Positions 13,723 to 20,793 of a stretch of DNA of 21,729 bases are shown piece by piece. The DNA comes from Deltaproteobacteria bacterium (GTDB taxonomy: Bacteria > Desulfobacterota > Desulfobacteria > Desulfobacterales > JAFDDL01): positions 1-21,729 of the forward strand of contig JAFDDL010000060.1 of NCBI GenBank assembly GCA_019310865.1. Direction: 5' to 3'. Numbering within the stretch: position 1 is the stretch's first letter; every line of letters starts with the position of its first letter. The notes under the pieces are model-generated. The model saw nothing but the letters and a program-made list of their open reading frames with translations. It did not search any database and was not told the origin of the DNA. A program made the position numbers and the translations under genes.

Positions 13723-14568
13723 ATGATGGCCAAGCACAGCGATTTTGGTCACCCCAGCGCGAACCGACCCATTGGCGGGCAGTCTTACCAAACACTCCTC
13801 TTGGAAAAGGACGGCAATGTTGCCAGGATAACCTTGAATAGACCCAAACGGCTCAACGCTGTGGACTGGAATATGTATATTGAGCTGTCCATGGCCCTGG
13901 AGGAATGTGAATACGACGACGAGGCCAGGGTTGTCGTGATCACCGGCACAGGTCGGGCATTTTGCGCCGGCGAGGACATGAAAAGTTTCTTCAATGAACC
14001 GATTCTCGGGAAAATACCCTGGGAAGGCCGGGGCGATCTGCGCCACATGAATGAAGGACTCTTCCGCTGCCTGAAAGCCCTTTTGGCGCATCCCAAGCCG
14101 GTTGTGGCCATGGTAAACGGCATTGCCTTTGGCGCCGGCTTTTATATCTGTCTTGCCTCCGACTTTCGAATCATATCAGAAAAGGCCGTCTTTTCTATCC
14201 CGCTGGTACTCAGTGGCATGTGCCCGCCCACAGTCCTGCTGGAGCGTTATGTGGGCCTCACCGAGGCAACGGAATTACTGCTGCTGGGAAAACAGATCGA
14301 TGCCAAAGAAGCACAGCGGCTCGGCCTGGCCAACCAGGTGGTAAAGCCGGAGCTGTTGGAGGATGCAGTTGAAACGTTAACCGGTGAGTTGGCCAAGGGC
14401 GCAACGAACGCCATGCGGTTCATCAAGCGGGCGCTTCACCAGGAAATGTCGGCCCGATTCGAATTTGAAGCGGCCAATTGCATGTTCGGCGCTGCTGTCG
14501 TGGAAGATATCATGGAAGGCGCCCGGGCGTTTCAGGAGGGGCGGGAGCCTGAATTTAAGGGTAAATAG
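13723..14568 (+). CDS. Crotonase-fold protein 1 (enoyl-CoA hydratase/isomerase family, canonical glutamates absent)
   Basis: 281 residues with the crotonase core. The CoA-binding oxyanion segments CAGEDM (81-86) and FGAGF (136-140) are present. The hydratase glutamates are not: the position of rat Glu144 is Tyr141 (GAGFYICLASD), and that of Glu164 is Leu161 (FSIPLVLSGM). Ordinary hydration of a 2-enoyl-CoA is therefore unlikely. Crotonase relatives without these residues include hydrolases, decarboxylases, dehalogenases and ring-cleaving C-C lyases. AGGAGG precedes the double ATG (13723/13726). The gene follows CoA ligase A by 17 bases and precedes crotonase 2 by 17 bases. The reaction is unassigned. 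Confidence 0.87.
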   Translation: MMAKHSDFGHPSANRPIGGQSYQTLLLEKDGNVARITLNRPKRLNAVDWNMYIELSMALEECEYDDEARVVVITGTGRAFCAGEDMKSFFNEPILGKIPWEGRGDLRHMNEGLFRCLKALLAHPKPVVAMVNGIAFGAGFYICLASDFRIISEKAVFSIPLVLSGMCPPTVLLERYVGLTEATELLLLGKQIDAKEAQRLGLANQVVKPELLEDAVETLTGELAKGATNAMRFIKRALHQEMSARFEFEAANCMFGAAVVEDIMEGARAFQEGREPEFKGK

Positions 14569-14585
14569 GATAAGGGAGGAAAAAA

Positions 14586-15341
14586 ATGGCTTATGAAACA
14601 ATTCTCGTAGAAAAACGGGACGCAACCACGATCATTACACTGAATCGACCTGAGAAATTGAATGCCATGAACGGTCGAATGCTGTTGGAGATCAATCAGA
14701 TATTGTCTGATCTTCGCAGAGATACGGATACCCGATTTGTCATTCTAACCGGTGCCGGAAGGGCGTTTTCTTCGGGCGCAGACTTGAGCAGAGGAGACGA
14801 TGCACCACCGATTCCCGATAACTTTCAAGAGCTTTCCCGAGAGATGCGTCTGACACAACTGGAATCCCACGACATGATCCGCAGTTATCAAAATCTGGAG
14901 CAGATTACCATTGCGGCGGTCAACGGATACTGCCTGGGAGCCGGCTTGGTTTTTGTGCTGGAATCCGATTTTATCATCGCTGCGGAAGATGCCCTGATGG
15001 GTGTTCCCGAAACCAGTCTCGGCATATTTTACACCTGGGGATCCAGCGGCCGGCTCAGCAGATTGGTCGGCCCGCTTTGGGCAAAACATATGATTATGAC
15101 CTGCGAGAATATTACCGCCCAACAGGCCTTGTCAATCGGCCTGGCCGGTCAGGTCGTGCCCAGGGACAGCTTAATGAATGCCTGCAGTGAACTGATAGAT
15201 AAAATTGCAGGCAAGTCCCCTGTCGCCATAAGAATGACCAAGAAGCTGGTCAATGCTTATACCGCAACCGGTCATGGGGATCTGTTTGTGGTTGAACCGG
15301 AGCTGGTTGAACCCACATTAGATAAAATTTATAAGGCGTGA
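14586..15341 (+). CDS. Crotonase-fold protein 2 (enoyl-CoA hydratase/isomerase family)
   Basis: 251 residues. The oxyanion-hole segments are SSGADLS (62-68) and LGAGL (117-121). The position of Glu144 of rat hydratase is Val122 (GAGLVFVLESD), while Glu164 is kept as E142 (MGVPETSLG). A single glutamate at this site is the pattern of delta3,delta2-enoyl-CoA isomerases and some other crotonases, so double-bond shift or a related acid/base step is more likely than plain hydration. A strong GGGAGG site precedes the ATG. It lies between crotonase 1 and CoA ligase B. The gene is not a close duplicate of crotonase 1. Confidence 0.87.
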   Translation: MAYETILVEKRDATTIITLNRPEKLNAMNGRMLLEINQILSDLRRDTDTRFVILTGAGRAFSSGADLSRGDDAPPIPDNFQELSREMRLTQLESHDMIRSYQNLEQITIAAVNGYCLGAGLVFVLESDFIIAAEDALMGVPETSLGIFYTWGSSGRLSRLVGPLWAKHMIMTCENITAQQALSIGLAGQVVPRDSLMNACSELIDKIAGKSPVAIRMTKKLVNAYTATGHGDLFVVEPELVEPTLDKIYKA

Positions 15342-15434
15342 AATAAGCACCATGGGCGTAACTTTAGCCTATTGCCATGTCATCCACCAACTGACGTATT
15401 TTGCTTGCCTTTTTTCCTTGAAAAGGAACTCATA

Positions 15435-16895
15435 TTGACACTCAATTCAATCAGTCGGACGATTAGCCAACTGGCCGATCAGAATCCGGATCGACCTGCC
15501 GTAAGTCACGAAGGCCATACCATCTCCCGCAGACAATTGGATTTGCGTACAAATCGCCTGGCCCGAGCGTATCAAAACCTGGGTGTGAAGCAGGATGATT
15601 TTGTAACGGTGGCCCTGCCCAATTCCATTGAATTTTATGAATCCTGCATCGCTGTCTGGAAGCTGGGCGCAACGCCCCAGCCGGTTTCCGCCAGGCTGCC
15701 CCAAATGGAAAGGAAGGCAATTATCGAGCTGGCCAATCCATCCCTGGTGGTGGGTGCCGAACCCGGTTCTTTGGCTGATCGAACGGTTTTGCCGCCCGGA
15801 TTTGAACCAGACATGGCTCTGTCGGACGCTCAGTTGCCGGATCGTGTCTCTAAAAATGTTAAAGCGATGACTTCCGGCGGCAGTACGGGGCGACCCAAAC
15901 TGATTATTACCCCTTTTCCCGGCGTGTTTGATCCTGAAGATCAAAACATAAAAAATTTTCTGATGAAGGCTGATAAGGCGCAATTGGTGCCAGGGCCCTT
16001 ATACCACAACGGTCCGTTTGTTTATTCAATGGCAGGGCTGCTAATGGGCAATCACATCGTGGTGATGACGCGATTTGATGCGGAAGAGACCTTGCGATTG
16101 ATTGAAAAGCATCAAGTCGACTGGATCTTGATGGTACCCACCATGCTGCATAGGATCTGGCGATTGGGTGAAGAAAAACGTGATCGTTACGACCTTTCAT
16201 CGCTTCGCATTTTGTTCCACACGGCAGCGCCATGTCCCCGGTGGTTAAAGGAATCCTGGATTAATTGGATAGGTCCGCAACGCATTTACGAATTATATGG
16301 CGGCACGGAGTCGAGCGGCGCAACCTGGATTACGGGTGAAGAATGGCTGACCCATAAAGGATCTGTTGGAAAACCCATGTTGGGATTCCAAATAAAGATA
16401 GTTGGGAAAAACGGAGAATCGCTCAAGGCCGGACAAGTCGGTGAAATTTACATGCTACCTGCAAGTGGTCAACAAAGTACTTACTACTACATAGGGGCTC
16501 AAGCCGATGCCATTGAAGGCGGCTGGGAAAGCCTGGGGGACATGGGCCGGCTGGATGATGAGGGGTACCTGTATTTGACGGACCGTAAGATGGATATGAT
16601 CGTCAGTGGCGGTGCCAATATCTATCCGGCCGAGGTTGAGGCTGCCATTGATTCTCATCCTTCGGTTCGCTCGAGTGTCGTGATCGGATTGCCCGGTGAT
16701 GATATGGGCAAAACGGTCCATGCGCTTATCGATGCACCCGGAAGTGTTACTCAGGTGGAGTTGCTCGCTCATCTTTCCGAGCGATTGGTAAAGTACAAAA
16801 TTCCTCGCAGTTTCGAATTTGTAAATACTTCGTTGAGAGATGATGCAGGAAAAACGAGGCGTTCGGCATTCATCACAAAACAGAGTAATCGATAA
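15435..16895 (+). CDS. Acyl-CoA ligase B (paralogue of ligase A), TTG start
   Basis: 486 residues if read from the TTG at 15435. This start is preferred because AAAAGGA lies about eight bases upstream and because the product then aligns from its first residues with ligase A (LNSISRTISQLADQNPDRP against LSISRMITHLAEKDPDRP). A longer frame from 15372 has no ribosome site. The adenylation loop TSGGSTGRPK, YGGTE, GDMG, DRKMDMIVSGG and the catalytic lysine in DAGKTRR are all kept. The two ligases are very similar along their whole length but differ in the acid-pocket stretch after the loop (ITPFPGVFDPEDQNIKNFLM here against VAKTPGQFDPDDEALLM), suggesting duplication followed by substrate divergence. 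Confidence 0.85.
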   Translation: MTLNSISRTISQLADQNPDRPAVSHEGHTISRRQLDLRTNRLARAYQNLGVKQDDFVTVALPNSIEFYESCIAVWKLGATPQPVSARLPQMERKAIIELANPSLVVGAEPGSLADRTVLPPGFEPDMALSDAQLPDRVSKNVKAMTSGGSTGRPKLIITPFPGVFDPEDQNIKNFLMKADKAQLVPGPLYHNGPFVYSMAGLLMGNHIVVMTRFDAEETLRLIEKHQVDWILMVPTMLHRIWRLGEEKRDRYDLSSLRILFHTAAPCPRWLKESWINWIGPQRIYELYGGTESSGATWITGEEWLTHKGSVGKPMLGFQIKIVGKNGESLKAGQVGEIYMLPASGQQSTYYYIGAQADAIEGGWESLGDMGRLDDEGYLYLTDRKMDMIVSGGANIYPAEVEAAIDSHPSVRSSVVIGLPGDDMGKTVHALIDAPGSVTQVELLAHLSERLVKYKIPRSFEFVNTSLRDDAGKTRRSAFITKQSNR

Positions 16896-16929
16896 TCAAG
16901 GCAGTAAGCAGTATAACTATAAAACAGAT

Positions 16930-17226
16930 CCGGTGATAGATTTCGTTGGCCTTTGCCTTGGCCATTGAATTGAGAAGTCGTGACGGCTTATCGATACTGA
17001 TATTCCAGGCGGCTTCATAAACCAGGTTTTTCAGGTTGCCGACCTCGATCAACATCTTGACAAGATTGTGCTGAATTACCTGAAAGGAAATAATGGGCTT
17101 GTCGAACTGAACGCGTTGCTTGGCGTATTTCAACGATAAATCCAAGGCGTATTGAACGCCGCCGGACATTTCTGCAGCCTTTAAAATCCCTCCGTATTGA
17201 AGAACATGGTCGACGATTTGCCAACC
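16930..17226 (-). pseudogene. Acyl-CoA dehydrogenase, internal fragment (relic)
   Basis: On the minus strand 17226-16930 encodes GWQIVDHVLQYGGILKAAEM, then YAKQRVQFDKPIISFQVIQH (R/Q flavin-contact motif) and AKAKANEIYHR. This is the middle/C-terminal helical domain of acyl-CoA dehydrogenases. The C-terminal end with the HGGxGF motif is missing: the frame runs into the 3' end of CoA ligase B. Upstream of 17226 there is a stop. Restoring one G in the G-run near 17224-17227 would join it to LNEKDRGW-like residues encoded from about 17280, so a one-base deletion may have occurred there too. The N-terminal two-thirds are absent. The orientation is opposite to the surrounding cluster. Confidence 0.8.
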
Positions 17227-17286
17227 CTATCCTTTTCATTCAGGTAATCACAAAGAAATTCCATCATGCGTGTACCCAGCGTGCGC

Positions 17287-17315
17287 GATTTTTTTTCCTT
17301 TGCGTTATATATAAT
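17287..17315 (+). promoter_or_regulatory. Possible promoter of the HMGCS-like/thiolase/corrinoid operon
   Basis: A perfect TATAAT (17310-17315) lies about 85 bases before the first gene. At 17 bases upstream the -35 region reads GATTTT, within a run of T, which is a weak match. It is the best promoter candidate in the gap between the dehydrogenase relic and 17402. Confidence 0.35.
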
Positions 17316-17401
17316 ACGAGGGCAGTACAATTGCCTTTCCTCGAAGATGTAACAGGAGAGAAAAATTTACTGACATTATTGAGATAGAAAGGAGTGACAT
17401 T

Positions 17402-18862
17402 ATGGTTGGAATCGTATCGTATGGCGCTTATATCCCGCGGATGCGCTTGAACCGGATGGCTGTGGCAAAGAGCATGGGCTGGTTTGCACCGGCTCTTTAC
17501 GCGACGAGCAAGGGAGAGCGTGCCATGGCCAACTGGGACGAGGACTGTCTGACCATGGCGGTGGCGGCAAGCCGCGACGCCCTGGTGGGAATGGAGAAGT
17601 CCGACCTGGATGGGATTTACCTGGCCTCCACCACGCTTCCGTTTACGGATCGGGACAACGCGGGTATCGTCAAATCCGCTCTGAATCTTCGGGACGATAT
17701 CATGTCAGCCGATTTTTCCTCCTCGCTCAAAGCCGGACCCACGGCTCTCATGGCGGCGTTGGAAGCGGCAAAAGGCGGCGACAGGCGCCGGATTCTGGTG
17801 GCGGCTTCCGACAAACGGCGCAGCAAGGCGGCATCGAACCAGGAAATGTTGTTCGGTGACGGTGCGGGTGCCATGGTGGTGGGTAACGAAAACGTCGTTG
17901 CCGAATACCTGGGGGGATACGCCACGTCTGTCGATTTTGTAGACCATTATCGGGGTGAAGATGTCCGGTTTGACTATAACTGGGAAGATCGCTGGGTCCG
18001 GGACGAGGGATTTTCAAAAATCTACCCCGCAGTGTTCAACGGGGTGATGGAAAAGACCGGTGTGGCGGTAGGGGATATCACGAAAATAATCTATCCCTGT
18101 ATTTACGGGCGGGTCCACGCAAAGCTGGCCATGTCCGTGGGTGCAACGGCCGAACAGCTGAGTGACTTGCTGCATGTCGAGGTCGGTGAGTGTGGCGCCG
18201 CACATCCCTTTGTGATGCTGGCAAAGGAACTCGAGACCGCCAAGCCCGGCGATGTGCTGCTGGTGGCCGGTATCGGACAGGGTGCGACCGCCCTGATGTT
18301 CCGGGTGACGGAAAACATCAAAAACTTGCCTGCCCGCACGGGTGTGTCCGGATGCCTGTCCAACAGAAAGGAAGTGACGACCTATACGAAATGGCTCCAG
18401 TACAATGATCTCATCGAGACGGACCTGGGGGGGCGCGGCGACCAGGATTTACGGACCGGACTTTCCGCGCTGTATCGAAACCGAAAATTTATCCAGGGAT
18501 TTGTGGGCGGAAAATGCAAGGAGAGCCACACGCCCCAGATCCCGTCAGCACGCGTGTGTGTCAAACCGGACTGCGGCGCGGTCGACTCCCAGGAAGAATA
18601 CGCGTTTGCCGACAAGGAGGCCAAAATCCTCACCTTTACGGCCGACAGTCTGGCCGCGACACTGGATCCCCCGGCAATTTACGGCATGGTCCAGTTTGAT
18701 GAGGGCGGTCGTCTGATGATTGAATTTACCGACTGCTCTCTCGACGAGGTGGAGGTCGGTGTACCGATGAAGATGACATTTCGGAAAAAATATCATGATC
18801 CAAAACGTGGATTCACCGGGTACTTCTGGAAGGCGATCCCCGTGCATACTACCGAACAGTAA
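17402..18862 (+). CDS. HMG-CoA-synthase-like protein fused to a DUF35 zinc-ribbon/OB-fold domain
   Basis: 486 residues. Residues 1 to about 330 form a thiolase-fold domain of HMG-CoA-synthase type (GIVSYGAYIPRMRL, LFGDGAGAMVV at 150-160, GECGAAHPF with H268, GIGQGATALMF). The nucleophile region reads ADFSSSLKAGPTAL (103-116) and has no cysteine, so normal HMG-CoA synthesis by a Cys-acyl enzyme is not expected. The C-terminal part (about 345-486) is a DUF35 domain: a zinc-ribbon-like segment with C372, H376, C386 and C391, then an OB fold. In archaea a thiolase, an HMG-CoA synthase and a DUF35 protein form one channelling complex; here two of them are fused and the thiolase is next door. AAAGGAG precedes the ATG. 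Confidence 0.82.
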   Translation: MVGIVSYGAYIPRMRLNRMAVAKSMGWFAPALYATSKGERAMANWDEDCLTMAVAASRDALVGMEKSDLDGIYLASTTLPFTDRDNAGIVKSALNLRDDIMSADFSSSLKAGPTALMAALEAAKGGDRRRILVAASDKRRSKAASNQEMLFGDGAGAMVVGNENVVAEYLGGYATSVDFVDHYRGEDVRFDYNWEDRWVRDEGFSKIYPAVFNGVMEKTGVAVGDITKIIYPCIYGRVHAKLAMSVGATAEQLSDLLHVEVGECGAAHPFVMLAKELETAKPGDVLLVAGIGQGATALMFRVTENIKNLPARTGVSGCLSNRKEVTTYTKWLQYNDLIETDLGGRGDQDLRTGLSALYRNRKFIQGFVGGKCKESHTPQIPSARVCVKPDCGAVDSQEEYAFADKEAKILTFTADSLAATLDPPAIYGMVQFDEGGRLMIEFTDCSLDEVEVGVPMKMTFRKKYHDPKRGFTGYFWKAIPVHTTEQ

Positions 18863-18873
18863 AGGAGGAAATA

Positions 18874-20079
18874 ATGGCAACCGGAATTAAAGATAAAGTG
18901 GCAATTATCGGCATGGGATGCTCGAAGTTCGGGGAACGCTGGGAGAGCAGCGGAGAAGATTTGCTGGTCGAAGCGTTTATAGAGTGTCTGGCGGATGCCG
19001 GTATCGAGAAAAATGAAATCCAGGCCGCCTGGCTTGGATCGGCCGGTCCGGCGGTTGGCATAGGACCCAGTGGGGTACCCCTGGCCACGGCGCTTCGCCT
19101 GCCCAATATTCCCGTTTCACGAAATGAGAATTTTTGTGCCACCGGTACGGATGCATTTCGCTCGGCATGCTATGCCGTGGCTTCCGGCGCCTATGACATT
19201 TGCCTGGCCCAGGGTGTGGAAAAGCTCAAGGATGTGGGCTATGGCGGATTGCCGGGGGCAGGGGGAAATCTGACCGTGGGGAGCATGACATTCCCCAACA
19301 TGACCGCTCCAGGCGGATTTGCGCAGTTGGCTAGTGCTTACCGGGCCAAATACGGCATCAGCAGAGAAGAGCTCAAGAAGGCCATCGCTCATATCTCCTG
19401 GAAGAGCCATCAGAACGGCGCGAAAAATCCAAAGGCACACCTAAGAAAACCGGTGTCCATGGAGACGATTCTCAATGTCCCCCTGATTGCCGACCCCCTG
19501 GGGCTATTTGACTGCTGTGGCGTTTCCGATGGCTCCGCCTGTGCGATCGTCACCACACCGGAAATTGCCCAAAAAATGGGAAAGAAAAATATTGTCTCGG
19601 TCAAAGCGATTCAGCTGGCGGTTTCAAACGGATCTGAAGCCGGATACAATCAATGGGCAGGGGAACATTTCGTGACCACGGACATTGCCGCCGACCGGGC
19701 TTATGCCGAGGCGGGTATTACAAACCCCCGCGAGGAGGTCAGCATGATGGAGGTCCACGACTGTTTTTCCATCACGGAACTGGTGACCATGGAAGATCTG
19801 AAAATATCTCCGCGCGGCGGGGCGGTAAAAGACGTACTAGACGGGTTCTACGATCTTGACGGCGGTGTCCCCTGCCAGGTTGACGGCGGATTGAAATGTT
19901 TCGGTCACCCCATCGGCGCGTCGGGACTGCGAATGATCTATGAGATGTACCTGCAGCTCCATGGCCGGGCCGGGGAAAGACAGCTGTCCAATCCCAGGAT
20001 CGGACTGACTCATAACCTTGGCGGCGCGCCTATGTCCAATGTGGCCGCTATATCCATTATCGGGAAATATGACGCATAA
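18874..20079 (+). CDS. SCP-x-type thiolase (acetyl-CoA acyltransferase-like)
   Basis: 401 residues, a typical length for thiolases of the SCP-x group. The nucleophilic cysteine is C88 in ENFCATGTDAF, MEVHDCFSITEL follows in the middle domain, and the catalytic histidine is in KCFGHPIGASG. The C-terminal motif reads HNLGGAPMSN rather than the CxG of classic thiolases, as expected for this subgroup. The enzyme would cleave a 3-oxoacyl-CoA with CoA, or condense in reverse. AAGGAGG lies just before the ATG and the gene starts 11 bases after the HMGCS-like/DUF35 gene, consistent with one complex. The acyl chain it accepts is unknown. Confidence 0.88.
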   Translation: MATGIKDKVAIIGMGCSKFGERWESSGEDLLVEAFIECLADAGIEKNEIQAAWLGSAGPAVGIGPSGVPLATALRLPNIPVSRNENFCATGTDAFRSACYAVASGAYDICLAQGVEKLKDVGYGGLPGAGGNLTVGSMTFPNMTAPGGFAQLASAYRAKYGISREELKKAIAHISWKSHQNGAKNPKAHLRKPVSMETILNVPLIADPLGLFDCCGVSDGSACAIVTTPEIAQKMGKKNIVSVKAIQLAVSNGSEAGYNQWAGEHFVTTDIAADRAYAEAGITNPREEVSMMEVHDCFSITELVTMEDLKISPRGGAVKDVLDGFYDLDGGVPCQVDGGLKCFGHPIGASGLRMIYEMYLQLHGRAGERQLSNPRIGLTHNLGGAPMSNVAAISIIGKYDA

Positions 20080-20098
20080 ATTAAGGGAGATAAAAACA

Positions 20099-20728
20099 AT
20101 GGTACAGACATTGGCAGAATCATTGGCAAGTTTTGACGAACAAAACGTAATGGGCGAAGTCGACAAGAGACTCGGATCCGACAGCAACCCCATCGAACTG
20201 GTCCGGGAGCTGCAGGAAGGCATGAAACTGGTGGGCGAGCGTTTCAACGCCGGCACCTATTTTCTATCCGAACTCCTGATGTCCGCGGATTTATTTACCC
20301 GCGCCCTGGCCAAGGTGGAACCACATCTGGCCGGGCAGACTACCGAGATCATCGGCAAGATCGTCCTGGGGACTCCCAAGGGCGACATTCATGATCTGGG
20401 TAAAAACATTTTCCGGGATGTGGCCAAAGCGGCCGGATTCGAGATCCACGACCTGGGCGTCGATGTGCCCACCGCCAAGTTTATTGCGGCGGTTGAAGAC
20501 ATCAAGCCCGATGTGCTCGGATTTTCAGCCTTGATTACCACCGCTTTTGGGACCATGAAAGATGTCGTGGATACCCTTGTGGAAAAGAATCTCCGAAATG
20601 GCCTCCGAATTATCGTGGGTGGAGGGGTTGTAACCGACGCGGTTCGAAAGCATATCGGCGCCGACCGTTTCACCCTGGATGCCATGGAAGGGGTTAATAT
20701 CTGCCAGGAGTTCGTAAGCGCTAATTGA
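20099..20728 (+). CDS. Corrinoid (B12-binding) methyltransferase protein
   Basis: 209 residues with the layout of MtaC/MtbC/MttC-type proteins. A helical cap spans about 1-85 (ELVRELQEGMKLVGERFNAG, then YFLSELLMSAD). The Rossmann-like cobalamin domain carries GDIHDLGKN (D96, H98, G101; H98 is the likely lower cobalt ligand), S143/L145 in FSALITT and GGG at 174-176. Such proteins carry a methyl group on cobalt between a substrate-specific methyltransferase and an acceptor methyltransferase. The start at 20099 is chosen because GGGAGA precedes it and family homology begins there; an in-frame extension to 20018 lies inside the thiolase gene. It is 19 bases after the thiolase, in the same operon. 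Confidence 0.9.
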   Translation: MVQTLAESLASFDEQNVMGEVDKRLGSDSNPIELVRELQEGMKLVGERFNAGTYFLSELLMSADLFTRALAKVEPHLAGQTTEIIGKIVLGTPKGDIHDLGKNIFRDVAKAAGFEIHDLGVDVPTAKFIAAVEDIKPDVLGFSALITTAFGTMKDVVDTLVEKNLRNGLRIIVGGGVVTDAVRKHIGADRFTLDAMEGVNICQEFVSAN

Positions 20729-20793
20729 AGCGGGCGATTAAGAACAACGACCAACCTAAACCGATTAGCCGGATCGGGCCGGGAGATTGAGAA

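Noticed and set aside
12248..16895. Naming the two ligases as bile-acid CoA ligases (baiB)
   Set aside because: Only subgroup-level similarity is visible, and no other bile-acid or steroid genes are in the window.
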